This document shows, in pieces, positions 36,016 through 47,293 of a stretch of 64,000 nt of DNA. The notes under the pieces are model-generated. The model did no database searches. It was not told where the DNA came from and saw only the letters and a list, made by a program, of their open reading frames with translations. Source of the DNA: Gammaproteobacteria bacterium (GTDB taxonomy: Bacteria; Pseudomonadota; Gammaproteobacteria; Steroidobacterales; JABDKV01); NCBI GenBank assembly GCA_029862165.1, contig JAOTXU010000012.1:42586-106585 (forward strand), in the 5' to 3' direction. Position numbers and translations under genes: made by a program. Positions within the stretch are counted from its first letter, which is position 1; each line of letters begins with the position of its first letter.

Positions 36016-37962
36016 ATGAGAACTATGTGCTTTCTGTTGGGTTTTACCCTACTGACGGTCGCAGCATGCGATAAAAGAACGCGTACCGTCGAAGCACCGC
36101 CGGACCTTGCCAAAACAGAGGAAAAAATTGCGGCGAAATTCCCGACCGGGCAAACGGCCAACGCGGGTCATGATTATCATTCCTACGCGAATTCGCATGA
36201 GGCCCGGGTCACGCATTTGAGCCTGCAGCTGACGGCTGATTTCGATCAGCAAATTCTCAAGGGCAGCGCTATCTTGTCGGTGGACAGGGTTACACCAGCA
36301 GCGGATGAACTTGTTCTGGATACGCGAGAGCTGGATATACAGGACGTCACGGTACTCGATTCGTCGGGTAAATGGCGCCAGACCTACTACCGACTGGCGG
36401 AAACAGACCCCAATCTCGGAGCGGCGTTGTATGTTGATCTGCCTGCCGATGCAACAGATCTACAAGTCCGGATACGCTATCGGACCTCACCGGCCGCGTC
36501 AGGTCTGCAATGGCTGACACCGGCACAGACCGCCGGGAAACAGTATCCGTTCTTGTTCACTCAGTCGCAGGCCATACACGCACGCAGTTGGATACCGCTG
36601 CAGGACACGCCGGGTGTACGTATGACATACGATGCTGTCGTGCGGACGCCGCCCGAGTTGCTCGCGGTTATGAGTGCATCTAATGAGCCCGGCACACCGC
36701 GTGATGGCGAGTACGAGTTTTCGATGCCGCAGGCTATTCCTTCGTATCTAATTGCGTTGGGCGTCGGGGATCTGGAATCCAGGCCAATGGGCAAACGCAC
36801 GGCTGTCTATGCGGAGCCGTCACTTCTGGAATCCGCCGCGCTTGAGTTTGCGGACACTGAGCAAATGCTCGAAACCACGGAACGTATGTACGGGCCTTAT
36901 CGTTGGGGCAGATACGATTTGCTTATCCTGCCGCCCAGTTTTCCGTTTGGTGGTATGGAGAATCCGCGATTGTCGTTTATTACGCCGACCGTCATTGCGG
37001 GTGACAAGAGCCTGGTATCGCTAATAGCGCATGAACTTGCGCACTCGTGGTCAGGAAATCTGGTTAGCAATGCAACCTGGCGGGACCTGTGGCTGAACGA
37101 AGGCTTCACCAGTTACCTGGAGTCGCGGATCATGGAGGAGATCTATGGCGAAGGCCGGGCGGCGATGGAAAATGTGCTCGGCTATCAGACGGTAATGCAG
37201 GAAATTGAGGAGCTACCGGAGCCGGAGCAGTTACTTGCCATTGATTCGCAAGGCAAGGATCCGGACGACGTTTTTTCAAGTATCCCTTACACCAAAGGCC
37301 AGTTATTTCTCACCTGGCTGGAGCACAAGTTCGGTCGCGAACGCTTTGATGCGTTTTTGAATCAATATTTTGAACAGTTCGCCTTTCAGAGCATCACGAC
37401 CGAAAGATTTTTGGAGTATCTGCGCGAAAACCTGTTACAGAGCGAACCGGGTGTGGTTGACTGGGGCCAGATCGGGCGTTGGGTATTCGAACCTGGCATG
37501 CCGGATGAGGTCATCGTGCCACAGTCCGACGCGTTCATACGCGTAACGGAGAAAAGTGGCGCGTGGTTGGCGGGCGAAGTAGCCGCAGCCGACATTGATA
37601 CTCAAATCTGGACTGTCCACGAGTGGCGATTTTTTCTCAACAACCTGCCGTCGCGGCTAAGTCCTGAGCAGTTGGCCGATCTGGATGAGGCTTTTGGGCT
37701 TACCGAATCAACCAACAACGAAGTTGCCCACAGTTGGCTGGTAATCGCCGTGCGAAACGACTACGCGCCAGCGTACGCAAGACTTGAGGATTACCTCGTT
37801 TCAATTGGTCGTCGCAAGCTGATCACACCGCTGTACGAAGAGTTGATTAAGACTGATAAAGGCTCCGATTTTGCCAAACGCGTGTATGAACTCGCCCGTC
37901 CCGGTTATCACCCGCTCGCCGTGCGCACGGTCAACGGGATTCTCTATGGCGAAGACTCCTGA
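36016..37962 (+). CDS. M1-family aminopeptidase of leukotriene-A4-hydrolase type, lipoprotein
   Basis: A 648-residue M1 zinc aminopeptidase. The N-terminus MRTMCFLLGFTLLTVAAC is a lipoprotein signal (Cys18). The catalytic part has GGMENPRLSF and HELAHSWSGN followed by LNEGFTSYLESR, the exact HExxH-(18)-E zinc site of LTA4H/ColAP-type aminopeptidases. The C-terminal helical domain, typical of LTA4H, fills about 480-648. It would trim N-terminal residues from peptides in the envelope. AAGGA lies before the ATG at 36016. This is the second M1 lipoprotein in the window; the PepN-like one is at 10117-12750. Confidence 0.92.
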   Translation: MRTMCFLLGFTLLTVAACDKRTRTVEAPPDLAKTEEKIAAKFPTGQTANAGHDYHSYANSHEARVTHLSLQLTADFDQQILKGSAILSVDRVTPAADELVLDTRELDIQDVTVLDSSGKWRQTYYRLAETDPNLGAALYVDLPADATDLQVRIRYRTSPAASGLQWLTPAQTAGKQYPFLFTQSQAIHARSWIPLQDTPGVRMTYDAVVRTPPELLAVMSASNEPGTPRDGEYEFSMPQAIPSYLIALGVGDLESRPMGKRTAVYAEPSLLESAALEFADTEQMLETTERMYGPYRWGRYDLLILPPSFPFGGMENPRLSFITPTVIAGDKSLVSLIAHELAHSWSGNLVSNATWRDLWLNEGFTSYLESRIMEEIYGEGRAAMENVLGYQTVMQEIEELPEPEQLLAIDSQGKDPDDVFSSIPYTKGQLFLTWLEHKFGRERFDAFLNQYFEQFAFQSITTERFLEYLRENLLQSEPGVVDWGQIGRWVFEPGMPDEVIVPQSDAFIRVTEKSGAWLAGEVAAADIDTQIWTVHEWRFFLNNLPSRLSPEQLADLDEAFGLTESTNNEVAHSWLVIAVRNDYAPAYARLEDYLVSIGRRKLITPLYEELIKTDKGSDFAKRVYELARPGYHPLAVRTVNGILYGEDS

Positions 37963-38035
37963 GTCCGATCGACGAGCCGGTCATCCGACACAACTACGTG
38001 CCAACGGCCCATAGGTAGGTCCCGGGCGCGCGGGC

Positions 38036-40039
38036 GTGGACATAAACATCATATCCAAGCTGTTTGTCGGGCTGACAAAAGCCCTGTTTATTTCAATGTC
38101 GTGTGTGCCTGCGGTTTTTGCCGCAGTCGACCGGGTCGACGTGCACGCTGTAGCCGATGTTTCAACAAACTCACACATAGCGTACGAACGGCTGCACGGC
38201 ACAATATATTTCGCGTTCGATCCTGAATTGCCGGTCAACCAGGCCATTGTCGATATAGAGAACGCACCACGCGACCCAACCGGGCGAGTTAGGGCCAGTG
38301 CGGACTTTGTAGTTTTGCGACCAAAAGATTCATCGTTGTCGGCACAAGTGGCGTTACTGGAAGTCAGTAATCGTGGTGGTCAGGCCTCACTGCGGTACTT
38401 TAATCGTGGATCGCGTTATTCGGGCTTGCCGGTCAGCGAATCGCATTTTGGCGACGGCTTACTAATGCGTCATGGCCTGACACTTATCTGGGTGGGCTGG
38501 CAGTTTGATGTTCCGTGCGAGCCGTGGAGGTTGCGCGCGACTGTCCCAATTGCGATTAGTGGAGATCAACCAGTCACTGGATTACCTCGGGCGGATTGGG
38601 TGGTCGAACAAACTCGGCGCACTTTGGCGATCGGCCATCGTAATCACTGGGCCTATCCTGTTTTGTTTGCGAATGATAGCGAAAATGTTTTGACGTGGAG
38701 GGCGTCCCGTCGTGCCAGTCGCGAGATAGTGCCACAAAGCGAATGGCGCTTCTCAAAGATATCAGCAGACGGGCAAGAGCGCCGCAGTTACACACACATT
38801 AGCTCTCCCGCCGGATTCGAGCCCGGAATTTACGAACTGGTCTATCGCGCAGCACATCCACGAGTCGTTGGTCTGGGTCTGGCTATCGTGCGTGACACGA
38901 TGGCGTACGCCAAAAATGACCCTGAGAGTCTGTTTCCCGTTAAACAGGGCCTGGCGTTTGGCGTATCACAGACGGGGAGATTTTTACGGCATTTTCTCTA
39001 CCAGGGATTCAACGTGGACGAGACCGGCAGAAGAGTCTTTGACGGCATGTTGATACACAGCGCCGGAGCAGGACGCGGTAGTTTCAATCACCGCTTTGCA
39101 CAGCCATCGCGAGATGCGCACCAAAATTCCGCTTTTTTTTACCCAACGGATCTTTTCCCCTTCTCTGGTCGGACGCAAAGGGATGCAATCAGCGGTGTGA
39201 CAGATGGATTGCTGTCGGTCTACGAAGACGAGTCGCTGCTGCCAAATATCATGTATACGAATACTGGATACGAATACTGGGGTCGGGCGGCATCTCTAAT
39301 TCACACATCGCCAGATGCCAAAGCAGACGTTTTACCATTGCCTAATGAACGCATCTATCACATTGCATCGGCACAGCACTACCAGGAGCATGGGCAACCC
39401 AGAGATAGCGATAAACTAGTCGTCGACAAAATATGGCGTGGTAATCCTTCACCGTTTCTGGTCAATTTGCGGGCACTGATTATTGGACTCAAGGACTGGG
39501 TGAGTGGCGATGCGTTACCACCAGTCAGTCGCTACCCGCGTTATGCCGACGATACGCTGACAGATATCGAAGAATTACGTCTGCCCGATGTAGGCATCAG
39601 GAAACCACAGGTTGTACACGTTGCGTATCGCGCCGACTACGGCGAGCGCTTCAAAAAGGGCATCATCGACACGCAGCCGCCGCATCTGGGCGAGGCTTTT
39701 CCGTCGCGGGTGCCACAGAACGATGAGCTGGGTAACGAGCTGGGCGGGATACGCAATGTCTGGATTGCAGTGCCGATTGCCACGTTTTTGCCCTGGAATC
39801 GCCACGGTGATTTTGCATTGACAGATTTTCGCGGCACGTTTATTCCGCTGTCCACAGCTATCACAGATAGAGATCCGCGGCCCTCTGTATCAGAACTCTA
39901 TCAGGACCAGGCCAAATTTCTGGACCTCTCGCGCCGCGCCGCACACGATCTCGTGGCTGCCGGTTATCTTCTGGCAGAAGATGCGGATTGGGTCGTTGAT
40001 TACAACCGGTCGCTGTGGGAATGGCTACATACCGATTAG
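38036..40039 (+). CDS. Exported alpha/beta-hydrolase-domain protein
   Basis: A 667-residue protein of the long 'alpha/beta hydrolase domain-containing' family seen in proteobacteria. A signal peptide (about 1-30, ending VFAAV) is followed by a beta-rich N-terminal part and a hydrolase core. The nucleophile is probably in GVSQTGRFLR (near 320) and IHSAGAGRGSF follows. The enzyme class and substrate are unknown. The start is a GTG at 38036; a later ATG exists in the signal sequence. Its 3' end overlaps the convergent deacetylase gene by 15 nt. Confidence 0.8.
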   Translation: MDINIISKLFVGLTKALFISMSCVPAVFAAVDRVDVHAVADVSTNSHIAYERLHGTIYFAFDPELPVNQAIVDIENAPRDPTGRVRASADFVVLRPKDSSLSAQVALLEVSNRGGQASLRYFNRGSRYSGLPVSESHFGDGLLMRHGLTLIWVGWQFDVPCEPWRLRATVPIAISGDQPVTGLPRADWVVEQTRRTLAIGHRNHWAYPVLFANDSENVLTWRASRRASREIVPQSEWRFSKISADGQERRSYTHISSPAGFEPGIYELVYRAAHPRVVGLGLAIVRDTMAYAKNDPESLFPVKQGLAFGVSQTGRFLRHFLYQGFNVDETGRRVFDGMLIHSAGAGRGSFNHRFAQPSRDAHQNSAFFYPTDLFPFSGRTQRDAISGVTDGLLSVYEDESLLPNIMYTNTGYEYWGRAASLIHTSPDAKADVLPLPNERIYHIASAQHYQEHGQPRDSDKLVVDKIWRGNPSPFLVNLRALIIGLKDWVSGDALPPVSRYPRYADDTLTDIEELRLPDVGIRKPQVVHVAYRADYGERFKKGIIDTQPPHLGEAFPSRVPQNDELGNELGGIRNVWIAVPIATFLPWNRHGDFALTDFRGTFIPLSTAITDRDPRPSVSELYQDQAKFLDLSRRAAHDLVAAGYLLAEDADWVVDYNRSLWEWLHTD

Positions 40040-40948
40040 TTCTGATAAGTGACTTGAGACACAACGACCGAGCGCATCATAGTCGTAACCGCCTTCCAAA
40101 CCGGACACAATGCGACCGTTGCAGTGCTCACTTGCCACTGTACAGATCAGGCGACTTACCCAGCTAAAGTCTTCATCCACAAGCATCAGCCCACCCAAAG
40201 GATCGTCACGGTGAGCATCGAAACCGGCGGAGACGAAAACCATTTGCGGCTTGTGTTTTTCAATAGCAGGTAGCCAGTCACGCTCAATGGCGGTACGGAA
40301 TGCTGCACTGTCGCTGCCAACCGGCAGCGGTGTATGTACGATATGCGCTGGCGCATTTTCCAGGCTGCTATACGGATAGAACGGATGCTGAAAGCTGGAG
40401 CAAAAAAGGACACGTTGGTCCGAGCGAAAAATACTCTCGGTGCCGTTGCCGTGATGCACATCGAAATCGAGTATCGCAACACGATCCAAGCCATGGTGCT
40501 CTAGTGCGTGCGACGCGCCAGCTGCGACACTACCGAATAGGCAAAAGCCCATTGCGCGAGAGTATTCGGCATGATGACCTGGTGGGCGCATACAGCAAAA
40601 TGCGTTGTCGAACTCAGCGTTTAGTACTCTGTCTGTTGCGTCGATGATCCCACCTGCCGCCAGTAAAGCGCTTTGCAAGGAGTGAGGGTTCATGGCTGTA
40701 TCGCCATCCAGGTGCACCAGTCCGTTTGCCGGATTCAAAGCGTAGATACGTTCAATGTGTGCAGGGTCATGGATCCGGGCAAGCTGTACACGGGTTGCAA
40801 TTGGCGGTTCGCATTGTTCGACACGATCAAGTAAGCCATCGGCCCGCAAACGATCGTCAATTGCCTTTAGGCGGCCAGGGTTTTCCGGATGACCTTCGCC
40901 GACGTCATGTAGCGCGCATAACTGATGATGGTATAAGGCAGTCGTCAC
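40025..40948 (-). CDS. Histone-deacetylase-family protein (class II HDAC-like/AphA type)
   Basis: A 307-residue zinc deacetylase of the HDAC/acetoin-utilisation/APAH superfamily. The signature pieces are present: RPPGHHAEYSRAMGFCLFG, the metal-binding DFDVHHGNGTESIF, and SAGFDAHRDDPLGG, with the end GGYDYDALG. In bacteria such proteins deacetylate polyamines, lysine side chains or acetoin-like compounds; which one applies here is unknown. The start is GTG at 40948. Its stop overlaps the hydrolase gene end. Confidence 0.92.
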   Translation of the reverse strand: MTTALYHHQLCALHDVGEGHPENPGRLKAIDDRLRADGLLDRVEQCEPPIATRVQLARIHDPAHIERIYALNPANGLVHLDGDTAMNPHSLQSALLAAGGIIDATDRVLNAEFDNAFCCMRPPGHHAEYSRAMGFCLFGSVAAGASHALEHHGLDRVAILDFDVHHGNGTESIFRSDQRVLFCSSFQHPFYPYSSLENAPAHIVHTPLPVGSDSAAFRTAIERDWLPAIEKHKPQMVFVSAGFDAHRDDPLGGLMLVDEDFSWVSRLICTVASEHCNGRIVSGLEGGYDYDALGRCVSSHLSELIGM

Positions 40949-41062
40949 GGCTTTATCATAGTGTGATCAAAGTCTCAGATTAAGGTCTTTTTCCGGCGCA
41001 ACGAAAAAATAATGCGGAATCGTTCACAGACGGTTCAGACACCGTCTATTAGAGTGTGTCAT

Positions 41063-41260
41063 ATGGAGGAAAAGTATTACACACATTTCCTGATCGTGGA
41101 CGGTACCCAGGACGGTTACACGGAGTTCAGCGGCGTTGTGGAAGTCATGCGTTACTCGGAGACAGAATTCGAAGACCACGATGTGCGCTGTATGCTCGCC
41201 GACAATCTGGAAGTCGAGGCGGACGATCTTACTGTTCTGCAGTGGTCCCGGGTGCACTAA
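41063..41260 (+). CDS. Small acidic protein, unknown
   Basis: A 65-residue acidic protein (EEKYYTHFLIVDGTQDG at the start, then SETEFEDHDVRCMLADNLEVEADDL). No membrane or signal segment. I recognise no family. ATG at 41063 has AGAG 9 nt upstream; the frame is open further but begins with unlikely sequence. It stands alone in a 489-nt stretch between the deacetylase and a methyltransferase, and its reading frame has the codon balance of a real gene. Confidence 0.6.
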   Translation: MEEKYYTHFLIVDGTQDGYTEFSGVVEVMRYSETEFEDHDVRCMLADNLEVEADDLTVLQWSRVH

Positions 41261-41437
41261 GCACAGCAGGCTCCCCGGCGCGGCCGCTCATCTTCTCCGT
41301 TTGGCACGGCGCCCCCTCCTCCTAAGCAAAGAGCCCGGCCGTCGACCTCACAAAAGCGTCGCAACGCGACGTGTCTCGACACCACGATCAAGGTTCCGGC
41401 GGTCTGGTGGCGTGTACAGGGCTGATTTGTGATGTGA

Positions 41438-42244
41438 ATGCCGGTATTGTCTTGCGACCGGTACCCAAGATCGCTAGAACAGACATTGAGTTTCAAAGAC
41501 CATTTTTCTGGCCACGCGGGGGACTACGCGCGTTTTCGCCCCGGGTATCCACGTTCACTTTTTCAATGGTTATCAGAATCGGTTAATACGCACGATACAG
41601 TGTGGGATTGTGGCTGTGGCAATGGCCAGGCCTCAGGGCAGCTTGCAGAGTATTTTCAGAACGTACATGCCACGGATGCCAGTGCCGAGCAGATTGTCAA
41701 CGCGTGTGGCCCTGGCAACGTACGCTTTCACACCGCAACCGCGGAAAACAGTGGATTGCAAAACGATTCCGTCGATCTGATCTGTGTCGCGCAGGCACTG
41801 CACTGGTTTAATACACAAAACTTTTACGAGGAAGCGCAGCGGGTAGGCAAACAAAGCGCCATATTGGCAGTTTGGATGTACGGCCAGCCGAAAGTCGAGG
41901 GCGCCTGCAACGAGATTTTGGCCAAGTTTGATGAATTGGTTGGTCCCTACTGGCCACCGGAGCGAAGCTGGATCGATCAGGGCTATGCCAATGTCCGGCT
42001 GCCGGGACGCAATATCGAAACCAGATCCTTTAAAATGCATGTGGGCTGGCCTTTAGAGTTTTTGTCGGGATATGTCGGTTCGTGGTCGGCAACGCGTCGT
42101 TACCGGGCGGCCACGGGGCATGATCCCATACCGGAGCTGGAGGCGCGTTTAGCGCAAGAGTGGGGTGACCCGCGGGTGTCCAGGGCGATCATCTGGCCTC
42201 TGATTGTCCTAGCATCGCATCTCAATAGCGATCCGATTTCCTGA
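41438..42244 (+). CDS. Class I SAM-dependent methyltransferase
   Basis: A 268-residue methyltransferase. It begins with the family landmark FKDHFSGHAGDYARFRPGYP, then motif I WDCGCGNGQASGQLAEYF, HATDASAEQI (motif II) and VDLICVAQALHWF (motif IV), typical of the Methyltransf_11 group, which methylate small molecules or lipids. The substrate is unknown. Start is uncertain: ATG at 41438 adds 16 residues before the conserved region, and a TTG at 41486 is nearer to it. Nothing links it to its neighbours. Confidence 0.85.
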   Translation: MPVLSCDRYPRSLEQTLSFKDHFSGHAGDYARFRPGYPRSLFQWLSESVNTHDTVWDCGCGNGQASGQLAEYFQNVHATDASAEQIVNACGPGNVRFHTATAENSGLQNDSVDLICVAQALHWFNTQNFYEEAQRVGKQSAILAVWMYGQPKVEGACNEILAKFDELVGPYWPPERSWIDQGYANVRLPGRNIETRSFKMHVGWPLEFLSGYVGSWSATRRYRAATGHDPIPELEARLAQEWGDPRVSRAIIWPLIVLASHLNSDPIS

Positions 42245-42320
42245 TTTCGCTCTGCTTGTTTATCATTATCGCCCCTTCGCGGATCCCTGATCCCGAATCA
42301 CACAAAACGAAGGTTTCGAA

Positions 42321-43610
42321 ATGGCTAATAAGACTGTTACGTTGACTGACAACAGCACTGGAAAGACGACCGAGCTGCCATTGCTAAACGGCACTTGCGG
42401 GACGCCGGTGCTCGACGTCAGATCGCTCAACAAAGAACTCGGTTGTTTCACCTTCGATCCTGGTTTCAAGGCGACCGCAAGTTGTCAAAGCGAAATTACT
42501 TATCTGGACGGGGCAAAAGGCGAGCTGCTCTACCGCGGTTATCCAATTGAGCAGTTGGCAGAACAGTGCAGTTTTCTCGAAGTCTGTTATCTGTTGCTGC
42601 ATGGCGAGCTGCCGAATGAACAGGCAAGGGATGAATTTGTAGCAAACATTAGCAGTCATACTATGATCAACGAGGGTTTGCGCGTCTTTCTGGATGGATT
42701 TCGATATGACGCACATCCAATGGCTATCATGACCGGCGTAGTAGGCTCATTGTCGGCCTTCTATCACGACTCACTCAATATCTATGACCCGGAACAGCGC
42801 ATGATGACGGCGCACCGTCTTATCGCCAAGATGCCAACAATCGCCGCAGCAGCCTATAAGCACTCAATTGGCGAACCAGCAATGTATCCGCGCAACGATC
42901 TGAGCTACACGGGAAATTTTCTATACATGATGTGGGGTCGGCCAACGGAAGCTTATGAACCGGATCCGGTTGCCGAAAAAGCGCTGGATGTCTTGTTTCT
43001 GCTACATGCGGATCACGAGCAGAACGCCTCGACCTCGACCGTGCGTCTGGCAGGGTCATCGCAGACAAATCCATTTGGGGCCATCGCGGCGGGCACGGCC
43101 AGCTTGTGGGGTCCTGCACATGGTGGGGCCAATGAGGCCGTGCTGCGGATGCTCGACGAAATCGGCAGCGTTTCCAACATCGATAAGTTCCTCGCACGTG
43201 CAAAAGACAAGAACGATCCATTCCGGCTGATGGGTTTCGGTCATCGTGTCTACAAAAATTTCGACCCACGCGCCAAAATTATCAAGAAGATGGCGCACAA
43301 AGTGCTGGAGAATTACGGTGACGACCCGCGCATGGAGCTGGCATTGCACCTGGAAGAGATTGCACGCAAAGACGACTATTTCGTGAAACGCAATCTTTAT
43401 CCTAATGTGGATTTCTATTCCGGGATTATCTATCAGGCCCTTGGAATTCCGTACAACATGTTTACGGTAATGTTCACTATCGGCCGAACCGTAGGATGGA
43501 TCGCGCATTGGATGGAGATGGTGTCTGATCCCAAGATGGTAATCGGGCGCCCGCGTCAGCTCTACACTGGCCATGGGCCCCGCGACGTACCGTCCCTAAA
43601 AAAACGCTAA
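42321..43610 (+). CDS. gltA: Citrate synthase
   Basis: A 429-residue type II (hexameric, Gram-negative) citrate synthase, which condenses acetyl-CoA and oxaloacetate to start the TCA cycle. The active-site residues are visible: His near 266 ([12 protein letters not shown]), His near 306 (GFGHRVYKN) and Asp near 362 (NVDFYSG), the positions of the E. coli enzyme. N-terminal sequence before the core (about 1-45) resembles the allosteric NADH-binding extension. GAAGG lies 8 nt before the ATG. The stop shares CTAA with the convergent 5-oxoprolinase gene. Confidence 0.95.
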   Translation: MANKTVTLTDNSTGKTTELPLLNGTCGTPVLDVRSLNKELGCFTFDPGFKATASCQSEITYLDGAKGELLYRGYPIEQLAEQCSFLEVCYLLLHGELPNEQARDEFVANISSHTMINEGLRVFLDGFRYDAHPMAIMTGVVGSLSAFYHDSLNIYDPEQRMMTAHRLIAKMPTIAAAAYKHSIGEPAMYPRNDLSYTGNFLYMMWGRPTEAYEPDPVAEKALDVLFLLHADHEQNASTSTVRLAGSSQTNPFGAIAAGTASLWGPAHGGANEAVLRMLDEIGSVSNIDKFLARAKDKNDPFRLMGFGHRVYKNFDPRAKIIKKMAHKVLENYGDDPRMELALHLEEIARKDDYFVKRNLYPNVDFYSGIIYQALGIPYNMFTVMFTIGRTVGWIAHWMEMVSDPKMVIGRPRQLYTGHGPRDVPSLKKR

Positions 43611-46600
43611 CTGATTTTTTTTCCATAGCCGCCACCACCCGGTGATTCAATGATCACCGCGTCGCCGGCAGCTACGTTGACTGTGTCGGTCGCACCTAGC
43701 GTTTGAGTATCGCCATTAGCACGGCGTACCTTGTTGATGCCGACGGCAGCAGCCTTACCACCGGCCATACCGAACGGCGCAATCCGTCGATGATTCGACA
43801 GGATGGCTACAGTCATCGGTTCACGAAATTCTATTTCACGTCGAACTCCGTTTCCTCCCCGCCAGTTTCCGGCTCCACCCGAGTCTTTGCGGATGCTGAA
43901 ATCGCGCACGAGCACGGGGTAACGCCATTCAAGAATCTCCGGGTCGGTGAGTCTCGAATTTGTCATGTGACTGTGTATGGCCGACACACCGTTAAAACCG
44001 TTGCCTGCACCGCTGCCGCCGCAAATTGTTTCATAGTATTGGTATTGTGCGTTGCCAAACGTGAGGTTGTTCATCGTCCCCTGCGAGGCAGCCATTACGC
44101 CCAGGGCGCCATACAGCGCATCGACTATGCACTGCGAAGTCTCTACGTTGCCCGCCACCACTGCCGCCGGATACGTCGGATCAAGAATGCTGCCTGGTGG
44201 CACCCTTAGCCTAATTGGTCGCATACAGCCTTCATTCATCGGGATTGCTTCATCGACGAGAGTACGAAAAACATAAAGTACTGCGGCCCTGCAAACCGGC
44301 AGTGGCGCATTGAAGTTGCCGTCACTTTGGGCAGAAGTTCCTGTGAAATCCACTTCGACGCTACTGGTCTTGCGATCGATGCGGATTGCGACACGGATTT
44401 TTAGTCTGTTATCGAGCTCGTAGCAAAATTCGCCATCGTCCAGTGCATCGATAACACGGCGCACGGAGGCTGCAGCATTGTCCTGCACGTGTTTCATGTA
44501 GGCAATGACCGTGTCCAGCCCGTAATGCGCGACGACCGTATCAAGTTCCACGACGCCACGTTCGTTGGCGGCAACCTGTGCTTTGAGATCGGCAATGTTT
44601 TGATCGGGATTACGCGCCGGCCACTGTGTTTGTATCAAGGCCTCGCGTAATGCCTCAACGCGAAAACGGCCATCGCGGACCAGCAGGAAGTTGTCGAATA
44701 CAACGCCTTCTTGCTCTATGTTTTGACTCGCGGGTGGCATCGAGCCGGGTGTGATTCCGCCGACGTCGGCGTGATGGCCGCGTGAGGCAACGTAAAACAA
44801 AATACTCTTGCCAGGCCGGTCAAAGACCGGCGTCACAACGGTGATATCGGGCAGGTGTGTGCCACCGTTGTATGGCGCGTTGATCAGATAAACGTTGCCT
44901 GGCTCGATATTACCGGCGTTGCCGGCAATGATTGCCTGCACACTCTCGCCCATTGAACCCAGATGTACTGGCATGTGCGGCGCATTGGCAACCAGGTGAC
45001 CATCGCAATCGAAAACCGCACAAGAGAAGTCCAGGCGCTCCTTGATGTTGACCGATTGTGCTGTGTTCGCCAGCACGACGCCCATTTGTTCTGCAATATG
45101 CATGTATAGGTTGTTGAAGACTTCAAGCATGACCGGGTCCGCTACCGTGCCCACAGCTGGCTTGCGCTGTGCGACACAAGTTCGGGTTAACAGCAAATGA
45201 TTGTGTGGTGTGACTTCGGCCTGCCAGCCTGTTTCGACGACTGTCGTCGCGTGATCTTCCACAACTATAGCGGGACCATCTATGGTGTGCCCCGAAACAA
45301 GTGTTTTGCGCTGATAGAACGGTGTGTCGTGCATGCCATCGGCCATCGCCACAGCGTGTCGCGCGACCGGCACTGGCATTTGATCCGCGGTTTGCTGAGA
45401 AATGGTGTCGGCCTGCACGTCGCTACGACCTATGCACTCTACGTGCAGCGAGTCGATAATGATTTTCCGTTCAGCGGCTACGAAGCCAAATAGCTTTTTG
45501 TGCTCGTCATTAAACGCCAGCTTCATTTTCTCGCACGAGCTTAATGGCACCGGCAATGATGTATCGGTATCGGCGTAGCGCAGCATGAGATTGGTTGCAA
45601 TACTGTGCTTCGTCGCTGCAATCTTTTGGTCAAGCAACTCTGTCGTCACTGCGCGAGTCAGTGTCTCAATAGTCTTCGCAAGATCGTGAACTGCCTGCGG
45701 CGACAGTGTTTTTTCGATCGTTTGCTGACGTATTGCCCGGATGTCGGCTAGACCCATCCCATAGGCCGATAGCACGCCGGCAAGGGGGTGTATCAGAATG
45801 CGCTCGATCCCGATTGCGTCGGCCACCAGACAGGCATGTTGTCCACCCGCGCCACCAAAACAGTTGATCGCGTACTCCTTGATGTCGTGACCACGCTGCG
45901 TCGAGATTTTTTTGATGGCGTTGGCCATGGTTTCCACGGCTATTCGAAGAAATCCGATAGCGATGTCCCGACCCGCTGGCGGGTACTCGGCGTTGCCGGG
46001 CTTGCCGACTCTGACCGCCAGTTTTTCAAACTGAGCGAGCGGCCCGAGCACATCGAGCGGTTCATTTCCATCCGGCCCGAAGACTGCGGGAAAGAATTCC
46101 GGTCGTATGCGTCCGAGAATCAAGTTCGCGTCGGTTACGGTAAGTGGTCCGCCGTTTCGATAACAGGCAGGCCCGGGATTTGCGCCGGCTGAGGCCGGCC
46201 CGACTTGCAGTCTGCCGTCCGCAAAACGCAGGATGGATCCGCCACCGGCGGCAACTGTATGGATTTTCATCATTGGCGCGCGCAAGCGCACACCCGCAAC
46301 CAAAGTTTCATAACCGCGCTCGTATTCGCCGCCGCGATACAACGAGACATCGGTCGACGTACCGCCCATATCGAAACCGATGACTTTGGAAACACCCGCC
46401 ATTGCTGCAGTCTGCGCCATACCCACCACGCCTCCTGCCGGGCCCGACAGGATGGCATCCTTGCCCCGAAAGTGGCTCGCATCGGTTAATCCGCCGTTGC
46501 TCTGCATGAACAACAACCGCGGCTGTGTGCTTTTATCGAAAGACTCGAGCGCCTGATTAACCTGTGCAATATATCGTCTGATAAGTGGTGACAGATAAGC

Positions 46601-47236
46601 ATCGACTACTGTCGTGTCACCGCGACTGACCAACTTGATTAACGGTCCTACGTCGTGCGAAAGCGATATTTGCTTAAAGCCACAACGCCTTGCAATGGCC
46701 GCCGCCTGGAGTTCATGTGCCGGATACCGCCACGCATGCATAAATACGATGGCGACTGCTTCGATCCCGCGGGCATTTTCCCGTGCCAGCGATTCGGCCA
46801 ATGCCGCCTCATCCAATTGGCAGAGTACTTCGCCCTGTGCGTCAACGCGTTCAGTGGCTTCGATGACTACCGTGTGCAGCAGGTCCGGTAAAACGATTTG
46901 CCTGGCAAAAATGTCCGGCCGGTTTTGATAGCCAATACGCAATGCATCGGCGAAACCGCCAGTCGTAACCAGCACAGTTGGATCGCCGCTGCGCACCAGT
47001 AATGCATTCGTGGCAACCGTCGTGCCCATCTTCACGATTCCGATCTGCGCAGCGCCGTGTGATCCAGGCTCAGCGTCAAGTATTTCCTGAATGGCCTGCA
47101 CGGCCGCATCGCGATAGTGCGCGGGGTTTTCGGACAAGAGCTTGCGACTGATAAGGGCTCCGTCTGGTTTTTGTGCAACAACATCCGTGAACGTGCCACC
47201 GCGATCGATCCAGAACTGCCACTGTTGTCCCGTCAT
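43607..47236 (-). CDS. 5-oxoprolinase / fused hydantoinase A-B protein
   Basis: A 1209-residue fusion of the hydantoinase A (HyuA) and B (HyuB) parts, as in ATP-dependent 5-oxoprolinases that open pyroglutamate to glutamate. The N-terminal half holds [12 protein letters not shown] (nucleotide-binding start) and [12 protein letters not shown]. The C-terminal half holds [14 protein letters not shown], the HyuB beginning, and [16 protein letters not shown]-methylhydantoinases and acetone carboxylases share this design, so substrate is inferred. The length matches bacterial OPLAH. ATG at 47236 is divergent from the symporter gene, which might import its substrate. Confidence 0.88.
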   Translation of the reverse strand: MTGQQWQFWIDRGGTFTDVVAQKPDGALISRKLLSENPAHYRDAAVQAIQEILDAEPGSHGAAQIGIVKMGTTVATNALLVRSGDPTVLVTTGGFADALRIGYQNRPDIFARQIVLPDLLHTVVIEATERVDAQGEVLCQLDEAALAESLARENARGIEAVAIVFMHAWRYPAHELQAAAIARRCGFKQISLSHDVGPLIKLVSRGDTTVVDAYLSPLIRRYIAQVNQALESFDKSTQPRLLFMQSNGGLTDASHFRGKDAILSGPAGGVVGMAQTAAMAGVSKVIGFDMGGTSTDVSLYRGGEYERGYETLVAGVRLRAPMMKIHTVAAGGGSILRFADGRLQVGPASAGANPGPACYRNGGPLTVTDANLILGRIRPEFFPAVFGPDGNEPLDVLGPLAQFEKLAVRVGKPGNAEYPPAGRDIAIGFLRIAVETMANAIKKISTQRGHDIKEYAINCFGGAGGQHACLVADAIGIERILIHPLAGVLSAYGMGLADIRAIRQQTIEKTLSPQAVHDLAKTIETLTRAVTTELLDQKIAATKHSIATNLMLRYADTDTSLPVPLSSCEKMKLAFNDEHKKLFGFVAAERKIIIDSLHVECIGRSDVQADTISQQTADQMPVPVARHAVAMADGMHDTPFYQRKTLVSGHTIDGPAIVVEDHATTVVETGWQAEVTPHNHLLLTRTCVAQRKPAVGTVADPVMLEVFNNLYMHIAEQMGVVLANTAQSVNIKERLDFSCAVFDCDGHLVANAPHMPVHLGSMGESVQAIIAGNAGNIEPGNVYLINAPYNGGTHLPDITVVTPVFDRPGKSILFYVASRGHHADVGGITPGSMPPASQNIEQEGVVFDNFLLVRDGRFRVEALREALIQTQWPARNPDQNIADLKAQVAANERGVVELDTVVAHYGLDTVIAYMKHVQDNAAASVRRVIDALDDGEFCYELDNRLKIRVAIRIDRKTSSVEVDFTGTSAQSDGNFNAPLPVCRAAVLYVFRTLVDEAIPMNEGCMRPIRLRVPPGSILDPTYPAAVVAGNVETSQCIVDALYGALGVMAASQGTMNNLTFGNAQYQYYETICGGSGAGNGFNGVSAIHSHMTNSRLTDPEILEWRYPVLVRDFSIRKDSGGAGNWRGGNGVRREIEFREPMTVAILSNHRRIAPFGMAGGKAAAVGINKVRRANGDTQTLGATDTVNVAAGDAVIIESPGGGGYGKKIS

Positions 47237-47293
47237 AAGCCGACGGTAATGGGCGAATGCGTGTTGATCAAGTGTCTGTTATGGTCGGCGCAG

